Numbered from the stretch's first letter, positions 48,855 to 62,869 are shown. The stretch: DNA of 64,000 bases from Himantopus leucocephalus (GCA_003993805.1 RSEF01000004.1:76550099-76614098), one strand, 5' to 3'. A program made the numbers and translations. Notes: generated by a model from the sequence alone, not told the origin.

Positions 48855-51800
48855 GTCAACAGGGAGTGCTAGAAACTCTCTGCCTGTAACAGGAACTGCG
48901 TGATTCTGAATCAGTCTCTGATTATCTGTTTATTAAAATTTGGAGATTACTCGGAGTTCCATCCCTCGTTTGTGAATAGGGTGGACTAAAATCAAGCTAA
49001 AAGGCTTCATGGATAACTTGCACCTTCACAAAAAACACAGAAAGGGTAGAAATTAAGGAAAAAAAAAAAGAAATTATGCAAACTCATAATATTGTTTCAG
49101 AAAATCTTCTGAGTGTAATATTTAATTACAGGATATTACTGCCAGATGGAGTGTAGGTAATAGCTCTAGTAGCTCTATTGATTTTTTAAATAGATATAAT
49201 AATGTGAAAAATTCTAACACAAGTTTTCAAGACCAGCAAGGCAAAGATAAGACATTGGACATCACTTCAGAATGGCCATGTGCCATTTCTTTCTCCTTTT
49301 TGGTTACCTTATATTTGAGGAAGACGAGCAACAGAGTGTAGGGCAGTTCAGACTCAGAAACCCTAAAGCAGCTGGAAGGCACCAGGCAGCAGCTTTAGAA
49401 CAAGCTTCCAAAAGGTGGCACTCTAGGAATCCAGAAGAGTGGTTTAATAGGGAATATTAGTACAATGTTTTTGACGGACAAAACAATGAAGGATCTCCAG
49501 CTGTTCTATGAGCTCAGTAATATTCTGGATCATCAGATACTCCAAAAATATTTATAGGTCTTCTTCTTGTGCAAGCAGCTTCCCACCGCAGTCTCTCTTT
49601 CTTTCTTCCTTACACTACAGACATCCAGAGAATTTTCTTCTTAACAAGCATGATTTGATTTCCCCTGCAGTTACTGCTCACACTGGATATACTTCCAGCC
49701 TGGAATAGTGTATGATGCAGAGATAACAGAGCTAGCCAAGACCTAATCAAATACTATGCAGCAATTTTCAGCTCACCCCCAGTCATAATTTGCCTTTCTA
49801 GACTGACTTTAGACAGACTTAAGTATCTTTCTTTTCACTAACACGGTTAGACTGAATTTAAACTGTGATGGCAACATCTGCATGTATCTGAGTGGATTTA
49901 CCATTTCAGATTTTGACTAGTTTAAGAATTTGTGTAACACTCTGTTTCGGCGATACTTTCACTGTGTGATCTATGGCTACAAGAAACAGCAAATCAATTT
50001 TTGAGGATAACTTGTTTTCAGGCATCTGAGAAGTGAGATTCCATTAACTCCATCAATCACCTCCTGAATCGTTTTCCCCTTAGGAATGGTGAAATAACTT
50101 GGTGTCCTGATAGATGCTTAGGGCCAACACAGAAATAAACAGAAGGGAAAACCCAGAACAAAACATTTTTGTGGTCACTATTATTCTAGGAAAAATGACT
50201 CATTAGTTTTCTGATCCACATCTAGATTGAGAGACTATTGTATCTATGCATATATATCTACATGTAATTCTCTGTCTTTCGAAGAAAATAAAGCAGGGGA
50301 ACACACTTTTTTCCTCACATTTCTGTTGAGATCTGAGGTGATGTTGGCAGATACCTCATATCTGTTAGACTTGTTAATTCAGGATTTTTCAGGATCTGTC
50401 CTGTGCCCTTCTTGTTTACTCATCCTTGAGTATGGTGCAGCACAAAGCCTATGCATTGCTCACATCCTATTTAAATCTTGGAAGTTATATGTACCATAAA
50501 TTTCTTATTAAAATTGCTGACTTCTAAGTAAAAATAGAAGTGAGTTGACTACATAACAGTTTAAGATGCTGACTTTATCTCAGATAAGTACATAATAAGA
50601 CTCCTGCATCTAAGCAGAGCCTATTTTTCTTCTTCTGCATTATTGTTCTCTGGTAGGGAGAGACTATTCATAACCTCTTCACAATCTACTTCATCACAGG
50701 TGGGTGTCATTGTATGGAGAGAGGAGAGAAGCAGAAACAAGAATGATTTGGGTGTCTGGAAAACATAGTCTATTATTAATGAAAAGGACACTTTTATTTC
50801 TGCATTTCAATGTGATCACAAAATTACCTTACAGGAGCGGAAAAAGTGATATCTGGAGGCAACCTCAACTTGCACTGAAGACAATAAGCAATGAAAGTGA
50901 GTGAAGGAAAAGGAGGATTTCTGCATCATTTTCTTTACTCATATAGTATCTTACACATAAAGAGATGACTCAAGGCAGAAATAATAGCAATAGGAATAAG
51001 TATTTCTAATAAAGAAAGTTTATAGCAATCATCTCAGAGGAATGGAGAGATCTAGACATGTGCCAAGTTTTCTTCCACTGAATTTCATATGGCTTCTTTT
51101 CTGAATTACATTTTCACTTGCATGTTTTTCTTGCATTATGCTGATTAACCAAGACTAAATTAAATACATTTTGGATTTGCAAATGCATATTTACAGTAAG
51201 TGTGAATTTATTTTTCGGTGCATTATGTGTATAAATTGCAAATACCAATAATTTACATGAAAGGATACTGTCTTGCTGCACTGATAAAGCAGGCACAAAA
51301 GCTTACCCTTTAACAGACAGGGCAAAGTTCTATACTACCACTCAATAAAAAGATAATCTCCCAGTTTTTTACTAGGGCAACTTTCACCCCTTTTTTATTA
51401 TCAAAGAGGTAGAGGGGAACGTAAAATAAAAACATGGGAATGGTCAATGACTCATCAATTACTACAGAGCTTAAGGTTTTATGAATTGTGTAATTTGACT
51501 TACATTCCAAACAAACCATATAACAATTGGTAAATCAAGCTATCTATGTGAGGTTAACACCCTTGACAGGAGATTTGCTGGAGGGACAAGTGAATAACTG
51601 GTTAGGAAGATGGAAATTAATTTCTTTTTTTCTAATAACCAGTCGCCTACTTTATATTATTTTTTTCTGCTTATCTCAGCTTTCTTGTGGACTCCCTAGT
51701 TATTTCTTTCCCTTTTCAGTCATGATATTACTTTCTTCTCCCTTCAACACAGTCTTATAAAATTGTGTTTGTGCTTCAGCATTTTTTTCCCTTCTCCAGT

Positions 51801-53159
51801 ACCATCTGTTGCCTCCTTGGTTTTCTTTGCTCCTGTTAAGTACCCCACATAGCTCAGTGCTGTACAATAAGTCTTTTACCACATATGGTACTCAACCTGA
51901 CAAATCTACTGCTGCTCTGCAGATGTAAAAAGAAGGATAGCAGGAACTGGGAAGTAAGGTTACAAAGAAAGGTTAGGAGCCATGATTCAGCTTATAAAAC
52001 TGAACAAACAGTACAGTTAGAAAAAAAAAATAAAAAGGGAAAACCTGGGAAGCAAAGAGATTGACCTACTGTACAGGTATTGACTATGTAGATACTCAAA
52101 TATGAGATCGAAACGTTTTATTTGATGGGCTTATTGAGGAGGAAAGTTTTAAACAACTACTTAATATGTCTGTGAACCAGTAATTACAGACACTGTAAAA
52201 CAGGAGCTGCAAGCTAAGGAAATTACTCAGTAAACTATTGAGTTAATATCTGTGACTGTAATCACAAGTGGACAAAAATACTTTAAAAACTTCTGTCACT
52301 GAAATTATTCCAAGTTAGTCCTGTGTTAAACTGTACTTCTTCACTTTCATGTCTTTATCCTCTTTCTTTTATGCCTTCCTTTTCTCTTACTTCCCTCTGA
52401 CCCCTTTTTTACATACCTTTTTTTTGCCTGGTTCTTGAATTCTATGTAAGCACCCTTTCATTAGAATCCCTCCTCCTGGAGCAGCCCTTCTTGCTCACAG
52501 TTAATAATACCTACAGCTGTTCCATCTGAGCTATTTGCCCTCTATCTCGCCTGTGCCTGCTCTTTAACTCAGTTGAGGACAATGACGGTGTCTGGCAAGT
52601 GTTACTAGTCACATGAATGGAGTCAGCACCAGGTGGAGTCCTGACTTTACCAGCTGTTTGTTGGCCAGAATAGCTGACCAGCTTGGTAGGAGTTGCAGAG
52701 CATACACCATTCCCTATAGGAGCTGCGCTCCAAAGAGATGAAGATATATGAGGAAAGTATGGTAAACACTATCTGTAACAGCAGAGCTTCTGGGGACACT
52801 AACTAGGATGCTGATATGCGGGGCAAAGTGTTGATACTTAGTGTAAAGCATGTATGAGCAGTGAAAGAAAAGGCATTTTGCCAGTAGTGTGAATCAGAGA
52901 GAGGTTTTCTTGAAAGACTGAAAGAGCAGGGAAATGGTATCTATCAGGAGAATGTGGAGCATTTAGGTAGAGATAGCAGCGGGATGCAGGGATGTAGAAT
53001 ATTGACGTTTGCAGAATTGGCATAGCAGCTGTGTAATTATGTGTGTCTTTCCACAGGATGAATTTTAACATGTCTAAACCTTCACTGGGTCCTACCTTTG
53101 TGTCAGTAGAACTGTGCAAAGCATAGGTAAAACAGTGTCTTCGCACATGCATAATGGCT

Positions 53160-53430
53160 AATTAAGTCTTTTATGACAGAGGAGAAGAATGAAATGGCAT
53201 ATATCATGACCTAACCAAGGCTTTGTCACAATCACAACACTACCCTCATTAGCAATCTAGGGCAACATGGTAACTGTCAAGAGAGTGTAAAACTGATTGG
53301 ATACCAACAGTCATTGACTAGCTACCAGGGGGTCACTGTCAAAATGGAAAAATGTATTGAATAACATTCGATCCTTGCCCTTCACAAAGTATGATGCAGA
53401 AGGCATGCAGAGTGTTTAGACACCTGGATG
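53160..53430 (+). mobile_element. Probable decayed CR1 RT fragment
   Basis: Ordered but degraded pieces match the CR1 reverse-transcriptase region at the DNA level. These are 'gacctaaccaaggctttgtcac' (the xLDLxKAFDT block) at about 53209-53230, 'catggtaactgtcaagagag' and 'aaaactgattggatac' (the NWLxG block) near 53289-53305, and 'ccagggggtcactgtc' (the GVPQGSVL block, displaced) near 53325-53340. All frames are broken. It is much older than the 45340 and 57978 copies. Edges are uncertain. Confidence 0.5.
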
Positions 53431-56102
53431 CAGCTGTGATGACAAGGAACAGTGCAGTTAACACTATATCAGTATAAAAGCAGTAAGGGCAAAACAGTAT
53501 AAGGGGGCTATCACAATATTCCCTCTGAAGATTTACTGCATGTTTTGTTCTTCCTCACTACAAAAGCTGACAGAGACATTTGGTTATTAGTTCACCAGCT
53601 GAAGGGGAAAAATAAAGACACACCATTGAATATGTCTATCTTCAGTATCTCTCTAGTATAGTTAGTACATTATGTATTTTGATTTTTTTTTAACTAGGTG
53701 ACATTTTTGTTCTTCATTGCAAAATTAGAGTTGAAAAGGAATAAATGAAAGCATCAATAAATAGACATTAAATGATACAAAATAAAGTAACAAAACATAC
53801 TTCTTTCTTGTTTTATAGACCATTAGTGGAACTGAAAAACTAAACTGCAAGTTTGGATTTTTTAAATATTGATGTAAATATTGAAGAAGTTTGCAGCTCT
53901 GCAAGGTTGTCTTCATTATTATTTTTTTCTGAGCTTTGCAATCTCATAAAAAATAATTATCTCTTTCCCAGTTCGTTGTTCTAAAATCTGCTGGTAAATG
54001 CACCAGTAAGCTGAATATGGTTTTAAATTAACAAGCAACATATGTCCAAAACATGGTGAAATTCTGCTGTAGGTCTTGTATTTCCCACAATTTAATAGAC
54101 TTTCTATGCTGGTCTTAAAACACAATTAGAGTCAGTTTCCAAAAGTTTAATTTTATTTTGTAAGTTGTATGAAAATTTTTTATTGGGTGTCTACAGTATG
54201 TAAATGGTTTGATGGCACTGCAGTTCCCAGTCATCAGGGAGGCAGGACATGCAAAAGGAAGTATGACATGGAAACAAATCTGGGTTTCAACATGTGAATC
54301 CATTATGGAAGTGGTTTTGACTGCTGGATAAGTAAATAACGATTTAAATGAAAGTAGAGCTTGACGAGTGAGGAAAGAAAAGGCTTGACTAAAACTAGAT
54401 CCATATAGAGATGATTTTTTAGTATGGAGAAATTAATTGTCTAATTGGAATAGCAAAATAATCCATTAGAACAAAGATTAAAAAGACCTTTTTTAATTTG
54501 GCAAGCATGACAAAAGCATGATAAGATATCACAATGCTATTACTGGAATGGGAGGATGGGAACAAAGATTTACCTGGATTATGACAGAAAAAGGCTGAAT
54601 TATATAAAGTGGAATAGTCCTACAGCACTTAAACGTTGTTGTCCACTACAGTTTTGAATACATACTTGTTAATACCCCCAAAATCCATTCTTTCTTCTAC
54701 TGTTTAGACAGAGGTTTGTGGAAAATAAGGATGCTATCGCAGAAGGTTTAAGGGTACTTTACTACCTTAAACTGAGTTGATAAGACTTAGGGCAATGTCT
54801 CAGAATGGTCAGAGATACTCAAACAATAAGCAGCTGAAGTCATCTCGTTTCATGGATCGTTACTGGATAAAGCACAGATAACCTCTGGACATACAGAATA
54901 TTGCATTAAATCTTACAGAATCTAGTAAGGACCTACTGGAAATGCTGGTTTCAGTTAAAAATGTCCAGTTTTATCTTTCATGCAGTATTAAAAAAAGCTT
55001 TGTATTGTTGTTATTCAAAATGAATTAATACCGTCTTCCTCAGAATTTTGTTTGTGCACAAAAGTATTCTGAAAGATACATTTTCCAACAAACTATTAGG
55101 CCAAGGTCAGGTTGATCCTTGTAGAGGTGAAATAGCTCCTGGTTTTGGCTCTGAGCACATCTTGGCAGGTACCTCTGATCTAGGCATCATATCAGTTCTT
55201 TTACTGCATAGTGAGGAGTCCCAAATCTTTCTTTAGAGAAAACAGGTGATGGAGAGGAGTGGTGAGGAAAGAGACATGCTGAAACTATTAAAAAGAAATG
55301 AAAGATTGCCTGATGGTCATACAGCTTCACATGCCACTGGAAAGCACGTGGCAGCTTTTGTTTGGGGGTTTTTTCCCCTTCAGCTGAGAGGCAAGAATGA
55401 ATGCCTGGCAAGTGCAGTCCATTTTGCTCAGAATCTGTGCTGTGTATTGTATTGCTTCATCAGTTTTACTATTTGAACTCCTGAGTTAGAGGTCTAAAAT
55501 AGTTTCTGGCTCAGAGAGGAAAGTCATTAGTTTAGTACCGGTTTATTAATGTGTGAATGTGCCGTTATTACCAAGGCCAAGAGTGGCAAAGGCATCATCA
55601 ATTTTGCTTGCTCCCCCTTTCAGTTTAAGAAGATAGATAGGGCCATTGATTCACTGTATTATAATTGTGTCCTAATGCCTTCACAGTCTCAACTTTCACT
55701 CTGAACTCCTGGGGCCTTTCCATAGTCCTCTCCATTACCCACACAGAAAAGCTTTCTCTTTGAGAATCGTACTGAGCATCTCATCTCCCTGATATCCTGT
55801 AGTAACAGTGTCCACAACGTGGTTTTGTGTGTAAAAGATTACTTAGTTTCATCAGCTGTAATTGGTATCTTGTCCATTTTGCTAACAATATTCACAAGGG
55901 AAAAAAAGTAAACAGGATTATCTGTTCATATTCTTCAAAATATGTATTAGTTTAGGAACACATGAGAACAATACAAACTAAAAAAATGCCATTTTTATTT
56001 CTGTTATGTATTCTAGAGATTCTTATACTCCATGCTTGTAACAATTTTCTTACTTGTCCCCCCAAAATACAAATGTCTGTGTGTTATTGTCTTGTTTTTC
56101 AG

Positions 56103-56123
56103 ATGGCCGCCCTCAATGGGCAG
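56103..56123 (+). other. Candidate 21-nt micro-exon
   Basis: A pyrimidine-rich tract ending TTGTCTTGTTTTTCAG (56087-56102) is a strong 3' splice site. It is followed by exactly 21 bases and then GTATGG (56124-56129) preceded by CAG, a good 5' splice site. The 21 bases are open in all three frames (MAALNGQ in frame 1) and contain one CpG in an AT-rich background. Length divisible by three fits neural micro-exons. No neighbouring exon can be identified, so the host gene, if any, is unknown and chance is a real alternative. Confidence 0.25.
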
Positions 56124-56716
56124 GTATGGATGGATTTAACAAAGATAAACAAAATAACTTTAGAATATAATATATTTCATATTTATCTTAATATTTTCAG
56201 TATTTTGTTTTCAATAATTTCTCTTTATTTAGAGAGCTAATGTATTTTCAGTGTATTTCTTCAAGGTGTTACCAACAATCTCTGTATGGATTTTTTCTCC
56301 TGAATGGAATAACTTCAGAAAGACATGTTTTGAAGGGCAAAACCTTTCAAATGTGGTTTGCAGTGCAGTTGTCTACATTAACTTAAATCTGTCATCTTGC
56401 TCTTCAGTTACCTATTTTTATAATCACTGGTTGGAATTTCTCATTGTCAAGACTGAAAATTGTTATGTGTTACTTTACAATTTTGCCATGCCATGTTTCA
56501 GTATCTTTAGTGATTCCTTAGTGTTAGATCCTTTGGAAAAGTTGAAAAGTAACTCCTCTCTTCCTCTTCCCTCTGTGTGACAGGCACTGCTAACCAAATC
56601 TGTAAACAAGAGTAAGTGGCTCTGTTTTCAATTTAGGATATGTTACATTTTTCTGATCCCTCCTGTTTTATTGACAAGAATTACAACAGACTGTGCAAAT
56701 TGCCTTTTTTTTAATT

Positions 56717-56732
56717 AAAAAAAAAAAAAAAN
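56717..56732. repeat. Poly-A run ending in an N
   Basis: Fifteen As (56717-56731) followed by a lone N at 56732. Run length is probably unresolved. Confidence 0.88.
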
Positions 56733-57977
56733 TATAGAGTTTATGTATAGGAACCTTTTGGAAATACAGTTCTTGGTTCCATAAACTCAGAAACCTCACA
56801 TATTGACAACTTCTTGCTATTTCTGTTTCCCTGAGAATTACTTCATGCACTCTTTACAATCATTTTAAGCGTTAGAACAAAGTCAGACTTACGTTTGCAA
56901 ATATAGCTACGGTGCTTCGAGAAATGATTGCTCTCTGAGTGCTCACGCAGCTGAGGACTCAAATCCTTCTGTCTCCAGGTGATTGATTCAGAAGCCTTAT
57001 GCAGAAAAAGCCCAAGTTATGTTCGTAAACACAAATGAAACTAGGCACAGGAGGCTTGACTACACAATGACAGTTTTCTTTCAGCACAAATTCTTAGAAA
57101 TGTTTTGAAGGTGTATTTTTTAACATTAACATTCAAGATGTTAATACACAGTAAGAATACAAAGTATGGTCATATCATGCCTCTGAGAACAACTCCTGGA
57201 ATGTCAAAGGGGAGGCTAAATTCAACGCTACATGGAAGTGTTTTTACTAGAAGTTTTGACATCTCTTACAACTAGTCTTACACAGACATTAGCATAAGTT
57301 AGCATGAAATTGCAGAATAAGAAGTCCATTTTTAGCATGATTCATGTGACAGTAGGAGTACAGATACAGATTAACTTTAATGATGCTTTTAAAAATATTA
57401 CAAAGCACTTACATAGCTTTTCATATGTGCATTAGGGAATAAGATTTGTTTGGCCTGCCAAGTAGATAGGTGCCAAATATAGTGAATAGTAGGCGTATAA
57501 TATGTACAAAAATGAGTACATTTCCCTTTGGAATCCATTTTCCGAATACCTTGAAAACTGGTAAACAAAAAAATGCCTAGATCTTAATTTAAGAACTACG
57601 ATGTATACTATTTAAAAGGTGGATTGAAAGTTTTAAATTATTATGGAAACTGAGATAGACCAGTCACAGAATAACGATGCAGTTCTCCATTGTGCTTGCT
57701 CCTAAGACTACTAGAGCTAAAACATCTTATGTTTCCAAGACTAGTAGTAGTTAACTGATTAAATACATTGCAACAAAAACATACAATTAAGCCAGCTTGT
57801 AATTCTCTTGAAAAGTGCATAAAGAATAAAGAATCTCAGCAACCCCTACAAAGGACAGTTGATTTCATAACTTCTTCCTGCACTAGAAGATCCTTTTGCA
57901 AGTCCTGAAATCTCCAAAATTTGATGGGTCTAGCAGTGATGAAGTAATGTGGGGGAAAGTTACATATAATTTCCCTT

Positions 57978-58156
57978 CACAGAATCACAGAATCACAGAA
58001 TGGTCAGGGTTGGAAGGGAGCTCCGGAGATCATCTAGTCTAACCCTCCTGCCAGAGCAGGGTCACCTACAGCAGGTTGCACAGGACAGCGTCCAAGCGGG
58101 TTTTGAATGTCTCCAGTGTGGGAGACTCCACAACCTCTCTGGGCAGCCTGTTCCAG
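57978..58156 (-). mobile_element. CR1 LINE 3'-end fragment
   Basis: The + strand starts with three CACAGAAT octamer units, then 'ggtcagggttggaagggagc' and 'cggagatcatctagtctaac', and runs back into the ORF2 end, stopping at 'gggcagcctgttccag'. It is the complement of the same CR1 subfamily as the 17476 and 45340 copies, and it is truncated about 180 bp from its 3' end. Confidence 0.95.
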
Positions 58157-58159
58157 ATT

Positions 58160-60506
58160 CCCTTATTTTTATCTTCTTTGGGAACAATGTGAAGACAAAT
58201 CTGAAACAGAAATACTTTGGTAAATGCATCAGCTCAACTGCAAATATTTGTCAGTTCTACTTCAATGTGATCCCAAATTGTATCAAGACTTTGCTATGCT
58301 CAGCATAAATACGTAAGGGGGGGCAGGGAGAAATGGCCCTGTCCCCAGATATTTGGCATTTTACAGGAAGATCTGCATAGCTGTTTGCAAACAAACTCAA
58401 GTTTGAGCACTGTTCCAACAGCAAGACACTCCAGTGAACCAGAGGCTCCGTCGGCGTGCTGGCCTCATGTTGTGCCTGGTAGAATAACCCTCACGGAGAT
58501 CCCATCTGAGGAATAGTTTGCGTCTTACCCTAAGAAAAAGATGAGATAAAACATGCCTCAAACAAAAGCCGTCCCGTAATCTGGAACAGCAGTAACAACC
58601 CATGTTTGGTTGACCCAATGATCCAATGTAGCAGCAGCCTTTTGTAAGTGGCTCATCAGACAGTTTTTTTTCATCCAGAGATGAATCCTGCATTGCCTTG
58701 TTTGTTCGTTCATTTTGAATGCATTGTTCTATTTCCAGAGAAGAGAGACGATCTAGCATCTAGTATTTTACGATATCAGCTAAAAAAACCCCAACAACTT
58801 AATGAAAGTTTTATTCGCGTAATATATATAAAGGGTAAAACCAGGGAATGATTCATCAGTAAGATTATACTAGTCATTATACAATCAGGAGTATAACTCA
58901 TTAGGTGTATAAAGATGAATCGCTTAGTACAAGGTGCAGTATTATTCCTTAATTTTTGCAGATGATAATGTATTTTGAAACAAAAAATCTTTGTACACAA
59001 ACAAGATGAAATTGCATGTCACCTTACTAAAGTTCTTTGTTTCTACTCTTATAGTCTGAAGAATAATTCTAAGGAAACCTGAGCTATATATGGTCTGTAG
59101 ATAAGATTTAATTTTCAATTGCTTCTAGTCTATATATCTTCACAAGCATTTAACCAACCCTTATAATAATTATGAATTAAGATATGTATCAAGTAAAGTT
59201 GCGTTCTTAATTTAAATTATTTTTCAAAGTCAACCTGGTTTAAAGCTTGCTTCCTGGTAAATGATGTAATCCTGTTTTCATATTAATAATCTTTATAAGG
59301 CAAATAGCTTGTAAACTTACACTCCAGTATTCATGCTAGAATTGTAAGAGACAAGATGAAACATGATTTGAGTGCCGCTGACCAGAAAAAAATACACACT
59401 GGGAGTGAATTATTTCCAAGTTATACAACACAATTTAAAATCTATGGGACAAGAACAAGGTTCACTTGTTTCTTTTATGGTGATAGTACTTACTTCAGAA
59501 AAGTGAACATAAAATGTGATTTGTTAAATCTACACTGTTAGGATAGCATACCTGCTGTCACCAATTTGTAACCTGCTGTTACCAATTTGTTATCTATTTC
59601 TCCTAGGTTTAGGATCCTCTGCTAGCACACACAATCTTTTCCTTTTTTCTAAGACAAATATTTTCAATGCAATAACAGTTTTTATACTCGAACACAATTG
59701 AAAGTAAAAGTCCTCCTAAGCCAAATTAACAAAATAGTGTCTGTTTCCATTCTCAGCTTCATCTTGTTCCTTCACTTCTCTTTGCACTGTCATTGTCTCG
59801 TGTCTTGCAGGCTTTGAAACCAATATCTCCTCTGAGACCCAAACTGGGGAATCCTTTATAATATTTGCCCAGAAGTCCTGACAGGCTGCTGAAATTTTTG
59901 CCACTTCAGGCTGTTATTTTAGTCTCATGATGTGCTATAAACATGTGAAAAAAACCTTGGCGATTCAGATAGTCCGATGGACCAGAATGAGGTTACAGTC
60001 ACGATTAATTCCTTACATGTTACCTTGGAATAAAATTCTTTTAACTACTTCAGTACTTGCAGGGCAGACCCTTAAATGAGCAATGGTTACCACAACAGCA
60101 AATACGATCTTCATGTTACACATCAGGGAAAAAAAAATAGGTTTTGTGCAGGAGAGGAGGTCTGGCAGTATTGGAAGAGGTTAGACGTACTTAACTCTGC
60201 CCTTATCCAGCACAAACTGGTGTGGCTTATGTCACCTATCAGGGTCACAGGAATGCAATTATAATTTTTCCCCAACTACAAAGTTTCCCCGAGTCTGCCT
60301 TTGCCACTTACGTTGAATGGTTAGACATGAGGTTCTGAACTATGCGTTTTTCACAACATTTTCTGTCATCTTTTCATTTAAAGTATTGTCACTTTATTTC
60401 GTGATTTGCTGCTTTTGTTTATAATGAAGTTTGGTTTTGGGTGGGTATTTTGCCAAAAACATGGTACCAATTACAAAATAAAAGCCTGGTCGATAGTAAA
60501 AAGCAG
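58160..60506. other. Unique DNA, no gene called
   Basis: A GC- and CpG-richer patch at about 58400-58640 underlies a 120-codon open frame on the - strand (58397-58759) with an Arg-rich end (RRKLFLRWDLREG, MRPARRRSLW). I do not recognise it. A 21-bp tandem duplication lies at 59550-59591. Nothing else is supported. Confidence 0.4.
59550..59591. repeat. 21-bp tandem duplication
   Basis: ACCTGCTGTCACCAATTTGT plus A (59550-59570) is repeated at 59571-59591 with two differences. Confidence 0.9.
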
Positions 60507-60606
60507 NNNNNNNNNNNNNNNNNNNNNNNNNNNNNNNNNNNNNNNNNNNNNNNNNNNNNNNNNNNNNNNNNNNNNNNNNNNNNNNNNNNNNNNNNNNNNN
60601 NNNNNN
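60507..60606. other. Assembly gap (100 N)
   Basis: Exactly 100 Ns between non-repetitive flanks, of unknown true size. Confidence 0.98.
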
Positions 60607-62865
60607 AGGTTATGACAGGCAGCACAGCATTTTAGTTTGTAGCGTGAGGAACTTCATTAGATGATATAGTTGCTTTAGTGGGAAATCTGCCCACACAAGC
60701 TTGTAAAATCAGGAAAAGTTGCTAGAAGAGCTTGCTTTAAGCGTGCCATAATAATGATGCATCACATCAGCCTCTCTGGGAAAGATTCTGCCTCTGTACA
60801 AAGAACTTTATTTTGTTACTGCCAGATTATAAAAATAAAACCCCCTCCATTCTGTATGTGCCTAATTTACCTCCTAAAGCATAGTTTGTCTCGTTGATGT
60901 TACAGACTTCTTTGTGTCCTAGTGTGTAATGCTTATATTCAGTTAGGGAGAACGATGGAATTGTGGATGGGCCTGCTGGTGACATCCCAAATCAAGGCGC
61001 ATGACAGGGAAGACTCATTGAATTAGGATGCTATTTAGTGGAATATTTTTACTGTGGGTTTATTGTGGGTGGGCTATTTATCAGGTGTGTGTTGTCACAG
61101 AATAGGAGAAAGGACCTCTGAAGCTGAGATGCTGCAACAAAGTGTGAGGTGGAACAGAAACTATTGGTAATGGCAGCTGAAGATCTGGAACACCCAAAAG
61201 CTATAGAGCATGGAATAAGGTGTTAAAGGATGAGCTTAGTGTTGGTATTCCCATACACTGCAGGCTTTAAACTCAGACTACAGGAGACTATCAGAAGAAG
61301 AAAATAAAAAGCATTTCATACTTTATCAACCTTGTACTCAATTTGTGTTTTGTTATCAGTTATATTATTACATCAGCATATCTGTCACCATTCCATACAT
61401 TTGGAAAACTATTTCTGCCTTAAAACTGACATAGACAGATTAGACTCTCCTGCAACTGAATCAATTGTCTGTGGGTTAACTGGGCAATGGTGCGCATCTC
61501 TCACACATGCACACTGACTTTAGTCAGTGAGTTACACTAGCACAATTTTGCAAAAATATATGTATTTTACTTATTCAAGTTAAAGTTTAAAGAGGATTGT
61601 AGTTTTAACAGAACATCTATTTAAATATATCTTTTCATTATTTGAATTGCATATAGTCATACAATCTTTCCATAACGCACAATGATATGTCACTGAAAGT
61701 TTTTTGAATTCTTTGGCATGAAAGACGAGAGCATTTATTAGATCTCTTCTGGGTCAGCTGGCGGTGGTCTTGACATACATATTCACCACATGTCACACCG
61801 CTGTTTATTAGTTAGCAGTAGCTCGGGGTGATCTGAAATGCTGGATTCTACCTTCAGGCTACAGAAAAAATGTAAAGTTGTTAGTAGGAATGCAGTATAT
61901 AGATCAATAGTCCTAAAAACTCTTTGATATGATGAGTAAGATGGTAGCTTTTCTGCAAAGAAAGGTGAGGGATTTAGCTCTTTTCCAGTGCTAGACAGCC
62001 AAAGGGACAAAATCTGTAAAACAGCTGAGAGCTGCCTTTTGGTTATTTGGTCCAACTGAATCCATTAGAGTAACTCTTGTCAAATGGAAGACTAATAAAA
62101 TGGATGGTGTCTCTTCTCTCATACAAAATCTTAACGTTATAGTCTTTGAATGACTGATTATTGTATAACCAAAATACAGTTCAGACAAAAAACTACTTGT
62201 GCCTACTTCTTAATTTTTACTCTATTTTTTAATATACTGTGCAGAATTTCAACAAAAAAATCTTGATTTCAAAGGCTTTTTTCCTTGCATTACTTTGAAT
62301 ACTCCATAATATTGAACAAACTTTGGAACAATCTACAGTCCTCATCTAAATTAAAATAATGAGATATTCTGAAGCTGTAAGGCAGAGTAGCGATGCTAGT
62401 GAATGACAGCCGTCTACCTAAGAAAAGCAGCAAATCCTCCAGCATGTTTAGTATGCTTTGGATGTACGGGAAGGATACTCTAGGCCACAATGCCTTTTCC
62501 TCATGTTTCTCCAGCACTCGGCAAGTATTTTGCTCTTGTGCACTCCTCACTCACAAGTAACATTTTCTTGCACACTCAACTTCAGAAGATAAGATTTTTT
62601 CAGGAGCTGAGTTTCAACTTGGTATACTTACCTGGAAAATAGCTCTCTCTGAGGAACTAAAAGCTAAAAACATTTAAAATGTATTTTGAAGTAAATTAGC
62701 AATCTTTTAAGAAAAATGAGTGATTCCTCAGAGTATAATTCTACCAGTGATTGAAAAATGTAACAATATATCTTCTCCTGAAATGTGAATTGTTGGTGTA
62801 CATTGTACAATCATCAATAGACTGACGACTTTACTTTGCAATATAGTTAGATTTCTTCTATTGCT
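60607..62865. other. Unique AT-rich DNA, no gene seen
   Basis: No gene, RNA or recognised mobile element. The segment 60725-60835 (GCCATAATAATGATGCATCA, GGGAAAGATTCTGCC, CTTTATTTTGTTAC) could be a noncoding element but evidence is thin. Confidence 0.5.
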
Positions 62866-62869
62866 TCAT

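Larger units (their letters stand above)
45730..53155. other. Unique AT-rich DNA, no gene seen
   Basis: It holds a perfect 24-bp palindrome at 46130-46153, an inverted repeat at 48695-48716 and a 20-bp tandem duplication at 48815-48854. Open frames such as 50227-50499 (+, 90 codons) and 52838-53152 (-, 104 codons) carry no recognised domain. No RNA or mobile element is recognised. Confidence 0.5.
53435..57970. other. Unique AT-rich DNA with one micro-exon-like segment
   Basis: No full gene is supported. The open frame at 56251-56580 (+, 109 codons) shows no recognised domain. A possible 21-nt exon at 56103-56123 is listed separately. A poly-A run with an N lies at 56717-56732. Confidence 0.45.

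Noticed and set aside
59716..59904. 62-codon frame on the - strand with protein-like composition
   Set aside because: It lacks an ATG start, has a stop four codons upstream and no convincing splice sites. Left as chance.
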